From Tetrahymena elliotti 4EA (taxonomy: Eukaryota > Ciliophora > Oligohymenophorea > Hymenostomatida > Tetrahymenidae): 64,000 nucleotides of DNA. Where the stretch lies: NCBI GenBank assembly GCA_000231825.2, contig JH720365.1, positions 310,001 through 374,000 of the forward strand, read 5' to 3'. Below the pieces are notes generated by a model that ran no database searches, was not told the DNA's origin, and saw nothing but the letters and a program-made list of their open reading frames with translations. The translations under genes and the position numbers were made by a program. Of the stretch, positions 37,861 through 51,386 are shown in pieces. How positions within the stretch are numbered: position 1 is the stretch's first letter; each line of letters starts with the position of its first letter.

Positions 37861-40342
37861 GAATGAGTTGTGATTAAGTTAGTAAATCCTCTTTACACTT
37901 CAAGACTCTCTGTCCCCAATAATAATCAATGTTATGTCGATTATAAAGAAAATCTATAATATCTTTCAATCTATCTCTTTTCCACTCTTATTTTGATGAT
38001 TGAAACAAAAAAAATAAAAAGCGATTTCACAATATTAAATAAATCACAAATTAATCAATTTGTTTCTTTCTATTTTGATTAATTCTTTCATTACCCTCTC
38101 GCTTATTCTTGCTTTATTTTATTTTTTGATGAGCAAAAAAGTGCCTAACCCAACATTCATTCTAATTAATAAATAATACTTTGATTTTTTGTGTTTTGGC
38201 TATTTAGCTATTCATTTGTTTATTTATTTATTTTGTTAGTTTGGTTTGGAGGTCTTCATTGATTTCATTCTTTTTATACATTAGCTGATTAAAGATAAAC
38301 TTGCATTTTATTATTTAAAATATTATAAAATTTAGTACTTTTGAAATAAATAAATTTAAAAAATATATTTTTATAATTTATAAAGAAAAGTAAATATTTT
38401 TTTTATTATTTAAATTTTCAATATATTTAGTCATTCGAAATCCAACTCTAATCTCTAATTACATTAAATATTTATACAAGAATAAAAAATTCATCAACAT
38501 TTCTTTAAATTGATTTTTCTTTCTAAAATTAAAAAAGAAGTTGCTAATTTACAGTGATTAATTTTGGTGTATTTAAAATAAAATAGCTTTTGATCATAAA
38601 TTGATACTTAAAAATTCTTTTATTTCATTTCTTAGATCTTAATCATTTCATTTGATTAATACCAATAAATAATATTTAAATGCTTCAATAAAAATAAATA
38701 ATAATTTCATTTAAATTAACCATCACATATAGTAAAAATTAAAATAGATTTTCATTTAAAATTAAAAAATCATTAAAAATTTATAAACTAAAAGAACTCT
38801 TTAACATTTTCAAATTTTAATTAAAACTCGTTTATTTTCAATATTTATAAATCACCTGATAGATATTTTAAAAATTATTTCAATTTGTATAAACATTTAA
38901 AAAATACAACATTTTTAAGCCATACATTTAAGTTGAAAAATGATAAATAATAGTTATCCTAAATGCTTCAATTAAAATCTAAAATTATGAAAATTTTATC
39001 AAATTTATTTGTTTTAGAAACTAATTATTTTTAGACAAATATTGAAGCTATTGCTTATTTGGTATCTCATTAAAAATGTGTAGTATTTTATCTTAAAAAC
39101 CGTTAATTTTAAAAATACATAAAAAAAATTTATCAAAATAAAATCCCAAAATAGCACATCATGCCCAGAATAAATCCAAATAATTTTGAAATGGATCTCA
39201 AAATTTTACTATCATTAATCTAAAAATGCCAATTATTAAAAGACAATATATATATAAATAATGACCATACTTTCTATTTCCAAGAATTATGTTAATTTTT
39301 AACTATATTTTTTAACATCTATTTTGCAAAAAACGAAATATGGAATAGTAATAGTAATTATGCCACTAAATCATTTATACATGATGAAACTAATTTTAAA
39401 TGACTTTGTTAAGTTTTATTTACAGTATTGACTGACAATTATAAAAAGTAAGCTAATTTTAAAGTTCTTAACTTTTTATTTAGATTAAACAAAAACTAGC
39501 GCAATTTGCTTGAAACTCTCTCATTATTTCTTTTTAAAGAATGAATTATGCGATTTCTAGAAATATAATTATCTTTCTGGCTTTTTCAAAGTTAATAAAT
39601 AATTGCATTTTGCAAATTTAACCTTATTAATTTATTAATTATGGGTTAACACTTTATTAGACTATTAACAAAAATTGATAAAATAGATAGTAACTATTAA
39701 CAAAAAAAATTTTTTAACAGATTTTTTTGTAAATTATAATCTTTTGATTTTAAATAATAAAAATATATGTATTTATTTATTTATTTATTTCATTTAGATT
39801 TTTATTTTATGTGTTATATTATCAATGTGTGTGCAATATGTGAATATATTTTTTTAGTGTATTACCAATCATTTTGATATTCAATTATTGTAAGTGAAAA
39901 AGAAGTTTAAAAATAAAGTAACTAGTTATTAGAGCTAAGTTTCAATAATTTTTGTTTGCCCTCAACATAAAAATACATTATTTTGAGGAATAGATATGTA
40001 TCTTTATAAAAATTATAAAATGGTAAATTTCAAATGATTTTTCATAGTGGTTACTTAATTTAGGGAGATTTGCTTGCAAAAATTTTATTTAAATAATCAA
40101 TATTACAGTTTGAATTGAGTAAAGCACAGTTTTGTTCTTTTAATTTATTCTAGATATTATTTTTTTACGTCTTATTGTATCGATTGTTTAAAACTGGTTG
40201 CGCTAAAAAATATTCCACAAAAAAAAAAAGAAATTTAGGTCTTTTAAATAGAAAAGCTCGTTGAATTTATATAGTTTATTTTGAATTAATAAAGAAATAA
40301 ATAAACTTAAAAGATTATTCCTAAGAAAGTATCTCCTTAAAA
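37861..40342. other. Long divergent spacer, no gene seen
   Basis: About 2.5 kb lies between the kinase start (-) and the TauE start (+). It is extremely A/T-rich with stop codons in every frame at short intervals. A short ATTT tandem run occurs near 39771-39792. It presumably holds both promoters. I could not find a recognisable element. Confidence 0.75.
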
Positions 40343-41875
40343 ATGAAATTATATATTTTAAATTATAAATTGCTATCAATCAAAGCAATACTGTTTATGT
40401 TGTTGTTAGTCAGCATTACTTGCAACAAAAGCGAAGCATCAGATATTAAAGCAAACGATTAACAAAGTGAAAATTTAAGATCTGTTTCTAATTCTACTAA
40501 TTAGGATTAATCGAATAAAAGAGTACTTCAAGAAAGTGAAAATTAGGAAAATGAATCAGACGATTCATAAATAGCAGATGAGGAAAAAGAATTAGAATAT
40601 CAATGTGTAATTGATGCTGATTGTTCTTACCTTCATGTCTGCGATGATAAGTTTTAATGCATAAGAAAGAAACTCTTCCCTATGACCTTAAGCGAATTGT
40701 TAGGTAGTATTTTTATTCTTGTTGTAGTCGGAGTTGGATAGGCTGCTGGTGTTGGTGGTGGTTTGATTGTTGTACCTCTTTTAATGTCCTTCTTTGGTTA
40801 TGAGACTAAAAAAAGTATTGCCTTGGTATTCGTCACCATATTCAGTGCTTCTTTGGGTAATCTTATGTCTTTTATGAAAGAAAAGCACAAAGATGGAACT
40901 CCAGTTATCGACTATAAAATAGTTATCCTTTCTTTACCTACTATTATGGTTGGATCTATTTATGGTGTTGCAATTAATAAATTTGTACCTCAAATCTTTC
41001 TTGCATTTGCTTTAGCTTTCTTCATTCTATAAAATCTTAATAAAACATATAAATCCTACAAACGTGAAAAGGCCAAAGAAGCTAAAGAAAATGAAAACAA
41101 TAAGTCTGATTAGGCTTCTCCTCTTATTGAATTATAAGGAGTAGCATAGGATGGATCCCCCGTTTAATCTTAATAATCTTAGAAATAAGAATCATAAACA
41201 AAAGGTTTAATCATGAAGATTATTTGTATTACTTTAGGTTTTGCAGTTTTCTCATTATTGAGAGGTGGATCTAAATTTGATTCTTTATTAAACATTCCTC
41301 CTTGTGGATTTTTATACTAATTAGCCAATTTAGCTTCTCTTTATGTTTCTTATTTGTTGGTCAAGGGTATTATTGCTGCCTTTGTTATCTAAGATAAGAT
41401 AGAAGAAAAATTTGTTGTCAACACTTCTTCAGAAAACACACAACTCACTACTTAAGAAATGTAAGGGTTCGCAGTCACTGCCTTTTTAGCTGGTTTAATA
41501 GGTTCTACTTTTGGTTTAGGAGGTGGAATGGTTTTAGTACCAAAATGGTTAGAATAAGGTATCCCTTCATATAAAACTACCCCTTGTTCTATAAGTCTAT
41601 TGTTCTTAACTGCTTTCAACAGTGCTATATAATTCGCTTTAGGTGGAGTTTATGAAATGGAAGAATTTATTTATTTCAGTGTTTTAGCTCTATTAAGTTC
41701 TTTCATAGTCTCTTCATCAATTTAGTAATATGTAAAAAGAACTAATTAAGCTTCTCTTTTAATATTAATTATTATTGGATTCATGATTATAGCCTTTTGT
41801 CTATTCGGTACCTTAAATATCCAAAAAGCTATGGTTGACTTACCTTCTCTCTTTGACTTTGGACAATTTTGTTGA
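40343..41875 (+). CDS. TauE/SafE-family membrane transporter
   Basis: The gene has no intron and encodes 510 residues. A signal-anchor-like N-terminus (ILFMLLLVSITCNKSEA) leads into a polar region rich in Asp, Glu, Asn and Ser, with a Cys-containing segment (YQCVIDADCSYLHVCDDKFQ). Two repeated halves follow, each with the family's glycine motif: VGQAAGVGGGLIVVPLLM at about residues 130-147 and STFGLGGGMVLVPKWL at about 390-405. About eight to nine hydrophobic helices surround these, with a polar loop of about 55 residues between the halves. TauE/SafE proteins move sulfite or organosulfonate anions, and the eukaryotic members are poorly characterised. The Cys-rich N-terminal head fits the typical ciliate and apicomplexan version. 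Confidence 0.9.
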
Positions 41876-43618
41876 TTTAAATTTTTAATTTTATTTAAAA
41901 ACTTTAATGCTAACTTTAATCTATTATATTTTTTCTGTAAATGTAAATTGTGAATAGAAACCATTTTAATTCTAATTAATTCAGTATTCATTTCTTCAAT
42001 CTCTTCAAAAAAAACAAATTCAAAATAAGTTTAAGTAGATAATAGTTCACACTAAGTCAATATTCTTTTAATTCAATCATGATATACTTACTAAACAAAA
42101 AATCCAAATAAATTATTTGATGAATTTGGATTTTCTCGAAAAAGGAAATAAATTTTCAAAAAAATAAACTTTTTGTTAATGTTAAAAGACAAAAATATCA
42201 CAACTTTGAATTTTCAATATTTAAAAACATTTAAAATAATTTTGTTGTCTTAGTGATTACATACAATCCTTAAATTTTTATCAAAATTAAACTAGAAATA
42301 ATTAAAAAAAAATTTAATTTTAGAAGAGATAAAATGATATCTTAAATTATTAACTCTAAACTCTTTTATATTTAAATCAAAAAGTAAAGGTATGGCTATT
42401 TTTAGTTTATGATATAAAATATGAAATTAAAAAAAGAAAAAAAATTAAATTATAGAATTTTATATTATTTTAAATTATTAACCCAAACATCACTAAGCCA
42501 AAAAGTAACAATATTTTATTTATTAATTAAAATATTAATTTTAAATTAAAAAAAGATAAATAATTTTGAAAAAAATATGCAAATTTTGTAAAAATAAAAT
42601 AAATTTATTATTTAAAGTAATTTATTGTATTTTAAATGATTTTTTATGGTTTTGATAAATCTTAAAAATTTTTTTACTTCATTAAAAAATTAAAATAAAT
42701 AATAAAAAAATAAGCAAATTATATCAAACTTACTAATCAAAAACCCTTATTCTCCTTTCTTTAATATGATATCACAAATAAAAAATAACTAAGGGATATT
42801 TATAATCTGAATGGAAAAACTTCAATTTATTTTTTAAAATAAAGAAATTAAAAACTCTTAACATAATTTAATATGATCAACAACTTATTTAAGAAAATAA
42901 ATAAAACAATTTTATTATATTTTAAATGGAGGAGAGAATATTTTAAAAATAAAACTTATTAAAAATAATTTATTTTATTTCAGTTTGAAAAATTATTATA
43001 AATTTATTATTTAAAAAAAAAAAAAATAGATAATAGCAACAAATAAAATACAATGACAAAATATTTTGCAACAAATTTAAATAATTTAGTTAGTTAATCT
43101 TTAAACGAGTTTTCATCATTAATAAAGAAAGTAGATGAAAAATCAAAATATCAAAACAATAAATTTGCAATATTTTTAAATTATTTGTGTTCAGATTTTT
43201 TTCAATTTTAAATTTTTTGAAGAATCAAAAACAATCAATGGCAAATCAAAATTGGAAGTAGTTATTTATTTATTTATGAAATTGAGAGGATTTCAAAAAT
43301 TATAAGACTGAATACATTTCCAACTTGGCTATGATTTAAAGGCCAATCAATATCTTATTGTAATTTAGAGATCACAAAATAAAAAAATAAAAAGGATCTT
43401 TAGATAATTGATAAATTCAAAAAATAAAAGAAACAAAGAAGAAATTAAATTTATAAACAAAATAAATATTAATAAATTAGTGATTTCTTTAAATACAAAT
43501 CAAGTAACACAACACAATCACTTAGCACCATTAAAGAAAGATTTGAAAAAATTATATCACTTTAGCCAAATTAGCATAAAACAATATTAGAATAAATAAG
43601 TTATTAAGTATATAAAAA
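41876..43618. other. Spacer, no gene seen
   Basis: About 1.7 kb of A/T-rich sequence lies between two plus-strand genes. A Lys/Asn-rich frame of 60 codons at 43408-43590 is a compositional artefact. The upstream region of the Bld10 gene lies at its end. No element is recognised. Confidence 0.7.
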
Positions 43619-46600
43619 ATGGACCCTTAACAAAAATTCTTGCTTTTGAAAAAGAAATTAGATTCTTTGAATTACTGCTACCCTTTCACAATTGAAAGTG
43701 CAGCTATGGTTGAAAGACTACTCAATGAAAATTTAAAAATTTCAGAGATGTATTAAAATGTCAAAAAGCAAAATAATGAAGCTCTTAAGAATATTGCCAA
43801 AGCAGAATAATCTTTGGAGCCTCTTAAAAAGGAAAATGCTAAATTAATTAAGGAAAATAATGAACTTCATTATGCTATGATTAAAGTCAAGGAAGATGCA
43901 GAGCTTGCAAATAATAGATGGAAAACAACTTATAATTCTCTTGAAGGTGAAAAAAATGATTTAAAATTCTTAGTTGACTAAAAGGAATCTAGAATTAGAA
44001 AAGTCGAAGATGAAGTAATTAATTTTTATAGTTACAATTTACATCTCAAAAAAAAAAAAATCAGTTTCTTGCTAATTTTCAAATTTTTAACTGGATGGAA
44101 ATCAATTTTTAAAATATTTATTTTATTAATTTAGAATCTAGCTCTTAAGACTAAGCTTGATACATTCATGAGTAAGGTTTATATACCCTCTACATAAGGA
44201 GGGCTTGAGAATTTACCTCCTTCATATATTAATGCTAACATTTCAGCTCCAACTAATATATCTTTATGTAAATCAAATAATTATTTAAAATAACTTCTTC
44301 TTAAATGAATAAATCTTAAACTAAATAGCTAAGAAGGGAAACTAATTTGAATTAAACAAGCCTCTTAATGAATTCAACGAGTATTAAAATAATGTAATTT
44401 AACTTAAATTAGAAATAACTATAAAAGAAAATGCATGAAATGACTTTTTTTGAGATATAATTTTTTAAAAATGTAAAGAGAGAAGAGGAAATGAGAAATT
44501 GGGCTGATTAAATTAGAACTTAAGATGTCCGCATTGAAGAATTGTAAAGAGAATTGAGAGGATAAGAAGAAAAGAATGTGCTTTTGAATGAGAAAATCAA
44601 GCACATGCAAATTCAAATCTAAAACAGAGAATCAGAAATTACTAGACTTTAATCTAAGATTGACAGTAAATAAAAATAAATTATTATTTCATGCTTAATT
44701 ACTAACTTTTTTATTAGTTGGAAGCCTTAATGTTGATAAGCTATCAAAGGATTATTAAATTGAATAGTAAGTTGAAAAGGTTGAAAGACTTAATCATTAA
44801 ATAGATTTCTTAACTAAAGAAAACCATTAAATGGATACAGAATTAAAAAATTTAAAATCTGACTTGAAAAGAATCTAAATGATCAAAGAAGAAAACAGAA
44901 ATCTTAGTGATAAGGTTTTAGATTTAAATTAAAATCTTGATACTGCTAGAAGAATAATAGAATCTCATGATGCAAAAAGAAAGCAAATTGAGGATTTAGT
45001 AAATAGTTTTATTTTAGCATTTATATTGAATGTTTTTTAAAAAATAAATAGTACAAGAATTAAATTTTAAAGCTTGAAGAAAAAATGAAGAACAATGATG
45101 CCAGTAAGGAAGAATTTGATAATTAGTATAAGGAATTAGAAGATGAAATCAATAGATTATAATAAGAAAATGAGTAGTTAAAGCAAGAGGCTTCAAGAGC
45201 AGGTATTTAATTTATTTTTGAATAGTCGTTAGTTAAAAATGAATTATTATTTTAGATTAAGTTGTGAATGCTTATTAGAGTGATAAAAGAGTATTTAGTC
45301 AGGCAGTTGAGAGTGTAAGAGCTGAAAAAGAGCAAGCTCTCAATAAAATGGAGAAATATGTTAAGGAGCTAGAAGAAAAACAGATTTAACTTCAGGATTA
45401 AGAAGATGAAAAGGCTCTCCTTCATAGCAAGATTTCTCAACTTCAGAGAGAAATTGATTTAACAAATGCTAATTAAGATCGTTTGAGCTCAGAAAATAAA
45501 TTATTAAATGATGAAATTTTAAGATTAAAGGTTAACATCCGGAGTCTTGAGTAGGACAATCTAGATTTAAATGATAAATGGAAGGATGCTAAGCTTGAGT
45601 CTGAACGTGTTCTTAAACAAAAGGATTTCCTTCAAGATTAAATTGAAAGAGCTAAGACTGATACTTACAAATTTAAGAGTGATGTTGACACTTAGAGTAT
45701 TGCCAGAGAAAGATTAGAAAAACTTTATGAAAATTTACAAAAAGAAAATTCTATTTTGAAGAAAGACATTGGAAATTTGGAATAAATGAATCAACAATCA
45801 AAGAGCTTAATTTTAGAGGCAGAGGAAAAGTAAAGAGAATAATTTACTTAAATCAGAATACTCTAAGACTAAGTCAAAGAATTAGAAAGATAAAATAAAT
45901 TAAGCAATGATGTAATTGACTAAAAGTCAAAAGAAATTCGTTAAATCGAATCTGCTAGAGCGGAAAGCGAGAGAGAAAATCTATAGCTCACTGCAATTAA
46001 GAGAAAATATGATGATATTGTTGACAAGTAGAAGAGATAATTAGATTAAATTAGTAAATTCTATTTTGAAATAATAACGATTTTAACATATTATTTTTTA
46101 TAAAAGCTGATTTAGAAGAAAAGAGACTCAAGGTTATTAGAGAAGCTGATTAATTGAAGTTTGACATTATGGACAAGGAGGAAAATATCAAAAAACTTTA
46201 AGATTAGCTTAGAATAGAAAGGGATGAAAGAGTAAGATTAGCTTAAGAGCTCTAGTCCATTTCCTAAGAAACAGAATCAATTCATTCAACGATCTAAAAA
46301 TCTAAGGAAAAAGAAACTGAATATTCTTATATTGCACTTGAATTAGAAAAAACTAGAGAAAGAGAAAGAAAATAAATTATTGAAATTGAGGCACTCTAGA
46401 GTGAAGTAAGAAAAATGGAGTAGCTTATTTCATAAGGCACTCGTTAAGTAGAGAATTTAAATAATTAGAAAGAGGAATACTTAAAAGAAATTAAGGAGCT
46501 CAGAAAAGGTAATTAATTTATTTAAAAAATTATTAACTTTACTAAAATATTTATTTCTTAAGAAATGTTGAATACTAAGAGCGACAAAGAAAATGGTTTT

Positions 46601-48745
46601 ACTAAATCTATCTAACTCTAAGAGAAAATCAATACTCAAGAGCTTCTTGTTTAAGATCTTAAAGACAGCTTACTCAAAGAAGAGAGAAAGGTTAAGAATC
46701 TTGAAAATGAAATTAAAATTTTAACAAATGAAAATTCTGAATAGAGATAGAGAATATATGAAATAGAAACAAATAATAAATAATTAAAAACCATAGCTGA
46801 AGGCTTAGAAAGAGCAAAAGAAGAACTTATAGAAAGATTGTAAAACAGAAATAGTGAACGCGTTGAAGAAGAAAGTGAAAAAATTAAATTACAAAAGGAA
46901 ATATAATCTTTGGGAAAACAACTTACTGAAGCCAACTAAGAACTCAAGTAAGCCTAGGAATCTATTGTTACCATCGATTAAGAAAGAGATGAAATTCAAG
47001 AATAACTAGATAAGAAAATCTTAGAAAATGAAAAAATCAAGCAAGTTTTAGAATAATATGAAGTAAATAAATAACTTTTTATTAAATTTTATTTATAATT
47101 TAAATATTAAATTTAGAGTGATCTTGAAAAATTGAGAGATAAGAGAAATGAGTTAACAAGCAAAACTGATTAAAGCGTATAAAGAGTTATTTAACTTGAG
47201 GCTACCATTAAGGACTAAAACAAAAAAATATAATAATTACTATAAGAAGTTGATAATTGTAAATACACTATTACTGTCAAAGACAAGGAATTATAAGATC
47301 TTGCTAATGATTTAAATGTTGTTACTAGAGAAAATCAAAACCTTACTGGAGAATTAGTCAAAATAGCTGGTGAAAGAGATGATATTAGACATTAAGTAAT
47401 TTTATTAAAAATTTGCTCTTTTATTAATATTCTAAAATTAAATAAAGTTGAATAATGTAATGATTGAAGAGAAGAAATAAAAGCAAGGATTAAGAGCTGT
47501 TGAAATGGAAAAATCGGATTTACTTACTTAATATAAGCAAGTTTGTATTGATAATGAAAGACTCGAGAGATAGTCATAAGATTTAATTATTGAAAACTAA
47601 AATTTATTTAGAAAAGCTTAAGATTTAGAAAAAGAATTAGCCTTATTACAAGGTCACCTTGGTCATCATGAAGGAAAATAAGGTTAAATGATTAATGATC
47701 TGAAAAATATGGAAAGACAAATCACTTTCTTAAACTAAAAACTTGAATAAGCTGATTAGCACATAAGAGATATCATTCAAGAAAAAGAAAATATTCATCG
47801 TTAATATGATAGTATGATTAGAGTTTCTTAAGGGCTTGAAGGAAATAGAGATGAAATGTAAAGATAACTCATGACTCTTGAAAATGAAAAGATTTCACTT
47901 GTAGAAAATCTTAACATGCTTAAACGCGAATGTGAAGCTAAGGGTTCTGAATTAGACTATCACAAAAACAGAGTCTCTCAACTTGAAGAAATATTATTAA
48001 GAGTAAATTTACTAAAATATATATCCTTTTAATTTATGAGTATTTTATTTCTAATATTAGGAACGTCAAGCTTAACATAGATAATCCCTTGAAGTTCAAA
48101 GTATTATTTAAGAAAGAGATTAAATTTCAAGACAACTTGACGAGATGAAATAACAAAATTTAAGTAAATTTGGATTTTTATTATCAAAAATATTTAAATA
48201 AATTTTAAATTATAGATTTACAAGGATATCTACAAGATAATGAAAGAAATAACAGTTTATATAATTCAGCTTAAAAAGATTAAAAGGTAATTTTTAAAGT
48301 AAATCAATAAAGTATTTTAAATATTTTGAATTAAATACAGATCATCCCTGTTCTAGAGAAAAAGATTGATGATAAGAATCAACTTATTAAAACTTTGGAG
48401 AGTGAACAAATATAGCTCAGATAAGAAAATAGTAAACTGAAATTGAATATGGTACTTTATTAAAAAGAAAAAGAGGACCTAGAAAAAAGACTTTACAACT
48501 TAAAAGACTCTTAAATGAGTGATACCATAAAGAGTTCATATGAAAAAAATCCCCGTTAATAAGATAGTGATTAATAAAATTAATAAGGATGGGAAAGAAT
48601 ATAAGCAGAGAGAAGAGAGTTTTAAAAATCATTAAATGAAGCAAGCATGAGAAGCTATGCTCTTAATTAAAATGTAAAAAATTTAAAAAAGGAATACGAT
48701 TAAGTACTTCCCCCAAGTTCTACAAAATCTAAAAACAATAATTGA
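43619..48745 (+). CDS. BLD10: CEP135/Bld10 basal-body coiled-coil protein
   Basis: The product is about 1,400 residues, split by roughly a dozen short introns. The clearest are 44014-44134, 44268-44328 and 44394-44478, plus later ones near 44672, 45005, 45200, 46050, 46510, 47060, 47400, 48005, 48165 and 48290. The N-terminal 110 residues match the CEP135 head: LLKKKLDSLNYCYPFTIESA, then MVERLLNENLKISEMY, then SLEPLKKENAKLIKENNELH. Human CEP135 has the same order (KRLDQLGY...VESLPLVEKLF...LEPYKLENARLSRENNELY). Almost all of the rest is unbroken heptad coiled coil. CEP135/Bld10 is a cartwheel component that links SAS-6 spokes to triplet microtubules in basal bodies and centrioles. A ciliate with hundreds of basal bodies would need it. 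The exon list is approximate. Confidence 0.85.
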
Positions 48746-49949
48746 TTGATGTTAATTTACCAAACAATAAACAATGATTTTAATGTATATAAAATTATTT
48801 TCTCTTTAAAAATTGAGTTATTATGGATTAATAAAATTTATATTATTAGAATAATTTAAATGTAACATTTATTTTCAAAAGTAATTTTTGTTTTATTAAT
48901 TTTACATGAAACATCTTTTGATTTTCCTACCAAATCCATTAATATTTTTATTTTTTTTCTATTACTTTTAAAAAAAATATATTTTATTTTTATTTTGATT
49001 CTCATAAATTTTAATATTAAATACAATTATTTCAAAAATATTTTACAATTATCAATGTAATACTATCATCTTTGGGCAATCAAAAATGTTTTTACAATAA
49101 TTGTCAATGAATTTTTTTTAAAAATTACCACAACTTTAAAATTCCGAAGAAAAAAATTAAAATATCAAAAAAGAAGCAAAAAAATAGGATATTTGTATTC
49201 TAAATCACTAACTATTTTTAAATTTTAATTCATTTTTTATCAAGGTATTTTTTAATTAATTAATTATTATAAATCTAAATTAATCTAATCAGTAATCAAT
49301 AATCTTCCAAAAAACTTCATAAAGTCATTTTGTTTTGAATTCAACATTATTTTCGTAAAAATAAAAAATTATTTTGATTTTTTCTCATTTCCTATTTTGT
49401 AAATGTTTAGATCTTTCACAAATCATAATATAATTTTTGATTACAATTAATTTCTTAATAAATATTTTTAGGGAAGATAACAATGTTAATAATAGTTTGA
49501 ATTTTTCAAATTTTAGAATTTGGAAATAGTCAATAAAAGTTAAAAATATCAAAATAATTTGCTTGTTAGGATGATGTTATGATTGAAAATATTTATTGTA
49601 CAAATTGATGGAAATTTAACTGCTTTGTAAACTATTTATATAGAATGAGTATATTTACATTAAAAAGTATGTTAAAAATAATTTATATATTTTATTGTTT
49701 ATTTATCAGAGTTAGTTTACAATTGCCTAATCACTTGATTTGATTTATCTATTTATTTTTATTTTATTTATTCGTCTATTATTTTATTTTATAAATAATA
49801 TTTTAGCTTTGAGAGAGCTTAATTCTATTTATCAATTCTTTTGAGTATTTAAAAGTAGAAAATTTAGTATTGATTATAAAATTATTAAATTTTTTAATTT
49901 AAGCCAGAGTTCATTGATTATATTTGACTTTATTTGTAGTAGAACTAAA
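48746..49949. other. Convergent intergenic region, no gene seen
   Basis: This lies between the 3' ends of the Bld10 gene (+) and the MORN gene (-). It is A/T-rich with long T runs and no supported frame. Confidence 0.75.
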
Positions 49950-51386
49950 TCAAAATAGAGCTTCATTATCATCAACCCACTTATCTCTCTTTCCTTCAAC
50001 CCATATACCTTTTCTTTCAATACCTTTAGAGTTAAGATAAATACCTCTACCATGCTATTTACCATCCTTCCATTCTCCTTTATATTTTCTACCATCAGGC
50101 CATTCGAACTCACCATATCCTTACTTTTTATCTTCAACATAATAGCCTTCATATTTTCTTCCATCACTCCATGTAAATACACCTTTTCCATCCATTTTAT
50201 TATTTTTCCATTCGCCAATATATTTCCTTCTATAATTTCAATAAAATAAAATAGAAAATTAAAACACTAAAATATTATCAAACCATCGAAAAATTATTAA
50301 TTGATTTTAAATATTAAAATAAATAAAATTTGTATTGTAAAATTACTAATCGCTCCATGTATATGTGCCTAATCCTTCAATATTATTGTTAATAAACTAT
50401 CCTTCGTATTTGCTTCCATCATGCCATAAAAAGGTTCCTTTACCATGCTTTTTCCCCATATCATATTAGCCCTCATATTTTGCATTATCTGGCCAAATTT
50501 CGACACCAAATCCATGTTGCTTGTCTTCAAACCAATCGCCATCATATTTAGCTCCATCTAAATGTATATATTTTCCTTTACCATGAGCTTTATCATTTTT
50601 CCAAGATCCTTCATACCTGTTTATGAAAATAGAGTTCTAAAACTAAGCTAAACTAAAATAACGTAATTTTTCAATAAATTTGGTTGAAAATAAAGTTGCA
50701 ATTGAGGGAGTATATTCAAATTTTCATTTAAATTCAATATTTTTTATTTAAAATCTATTTTATTCTATTTAATTTATAGTAAAAACTAGAAAAAAAAAAT
50801 ATAAAAAAGGTTACACGTCTCCATCTGCATGAATCAACCTACCTTAACCATTAGCTGTGTTATTCTACCAATATCCTTCATAAATACTGCCATCGCTCCA
50901 AACTTACCTGCCTTTTCCATGTCTTAGACCTACTTTCCAATATCCAGTATAAACTGATCCATTTTCAAATTAGTATGGACCTAATTTTATTGCTCCTTCT
51001 TCTATTCCTGATGATTTAACATATTAGTATTCCCCAAGAATTTATGAAGTTTTTTTTGCTTTTTCGCTTATTTAGTCTGGTTCTTTATCAATAGGTTTAG
51101 CAATTGATTATGATGGGTAGTGACAAGCTACACTGTTCTATAGAGCTTCTGGATTTTCTATGCTTTTAGCATCTAGATTAGTTTTTGTATTAGAACCTGC
51201 ATCTGTCTTTCTGCTTGATTCAATTACATCCTTTTTTGCAGAGTAAACATTGTTTTAATTATTTTTAGTAATTTAAGTTTCTTCGCCATTTTCAACTTCT
51301 TATTGGATATTTGGCGTATCTTCTGGTTTTTTAAGAGATAAATTTCCCTAATCAGTACCTGGATGATTAGTACAACAGTTACCCAT
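49950..51386 (-). CDS. MORN-repeat protein with N-terminal lipidation signal
   Basis: The product has 373 residues. Introns at 50617-50814 and 50230-50346 leave a coding length divisible by three. The N-terminus is [10 protein letters not shown], with Gly2 for N-myristoylation and Cys4/Cys5 for palmitoylation. A disordered linker of about 145 residues follows. Nine full MORN repeats come next (pattern YEGxWxxxKxHGxGxxxWxDGx): the first is [18 protein letters not shown] and the last [19 protein letters not shown] partial tenth ([12 protein letters not shown]) precedes a short acidic end (VDDNEALF). MORN arrays form elongated membrane-bound or scaffolding sheets. With a dual acyl anchor the protein should sit on the cytosolic face of the plasma membrane, alveoli or another membrane. 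There is no kinase or other catalytic domain. Confidence 0.92.

Noticed and set aside
43408..43590. Lys/Asn-rich frame before the Bld10 gene
   Set aside because: Its composition matches spacer sequence, there is no recognisable motif, and the Bld10 start follows directly.
49874..50557. Overlapping frames on both strands across the MORN gene
   Set aside because: They are other-frame readings of the MORN repeats, whose periodic sequence keeps several frames open.
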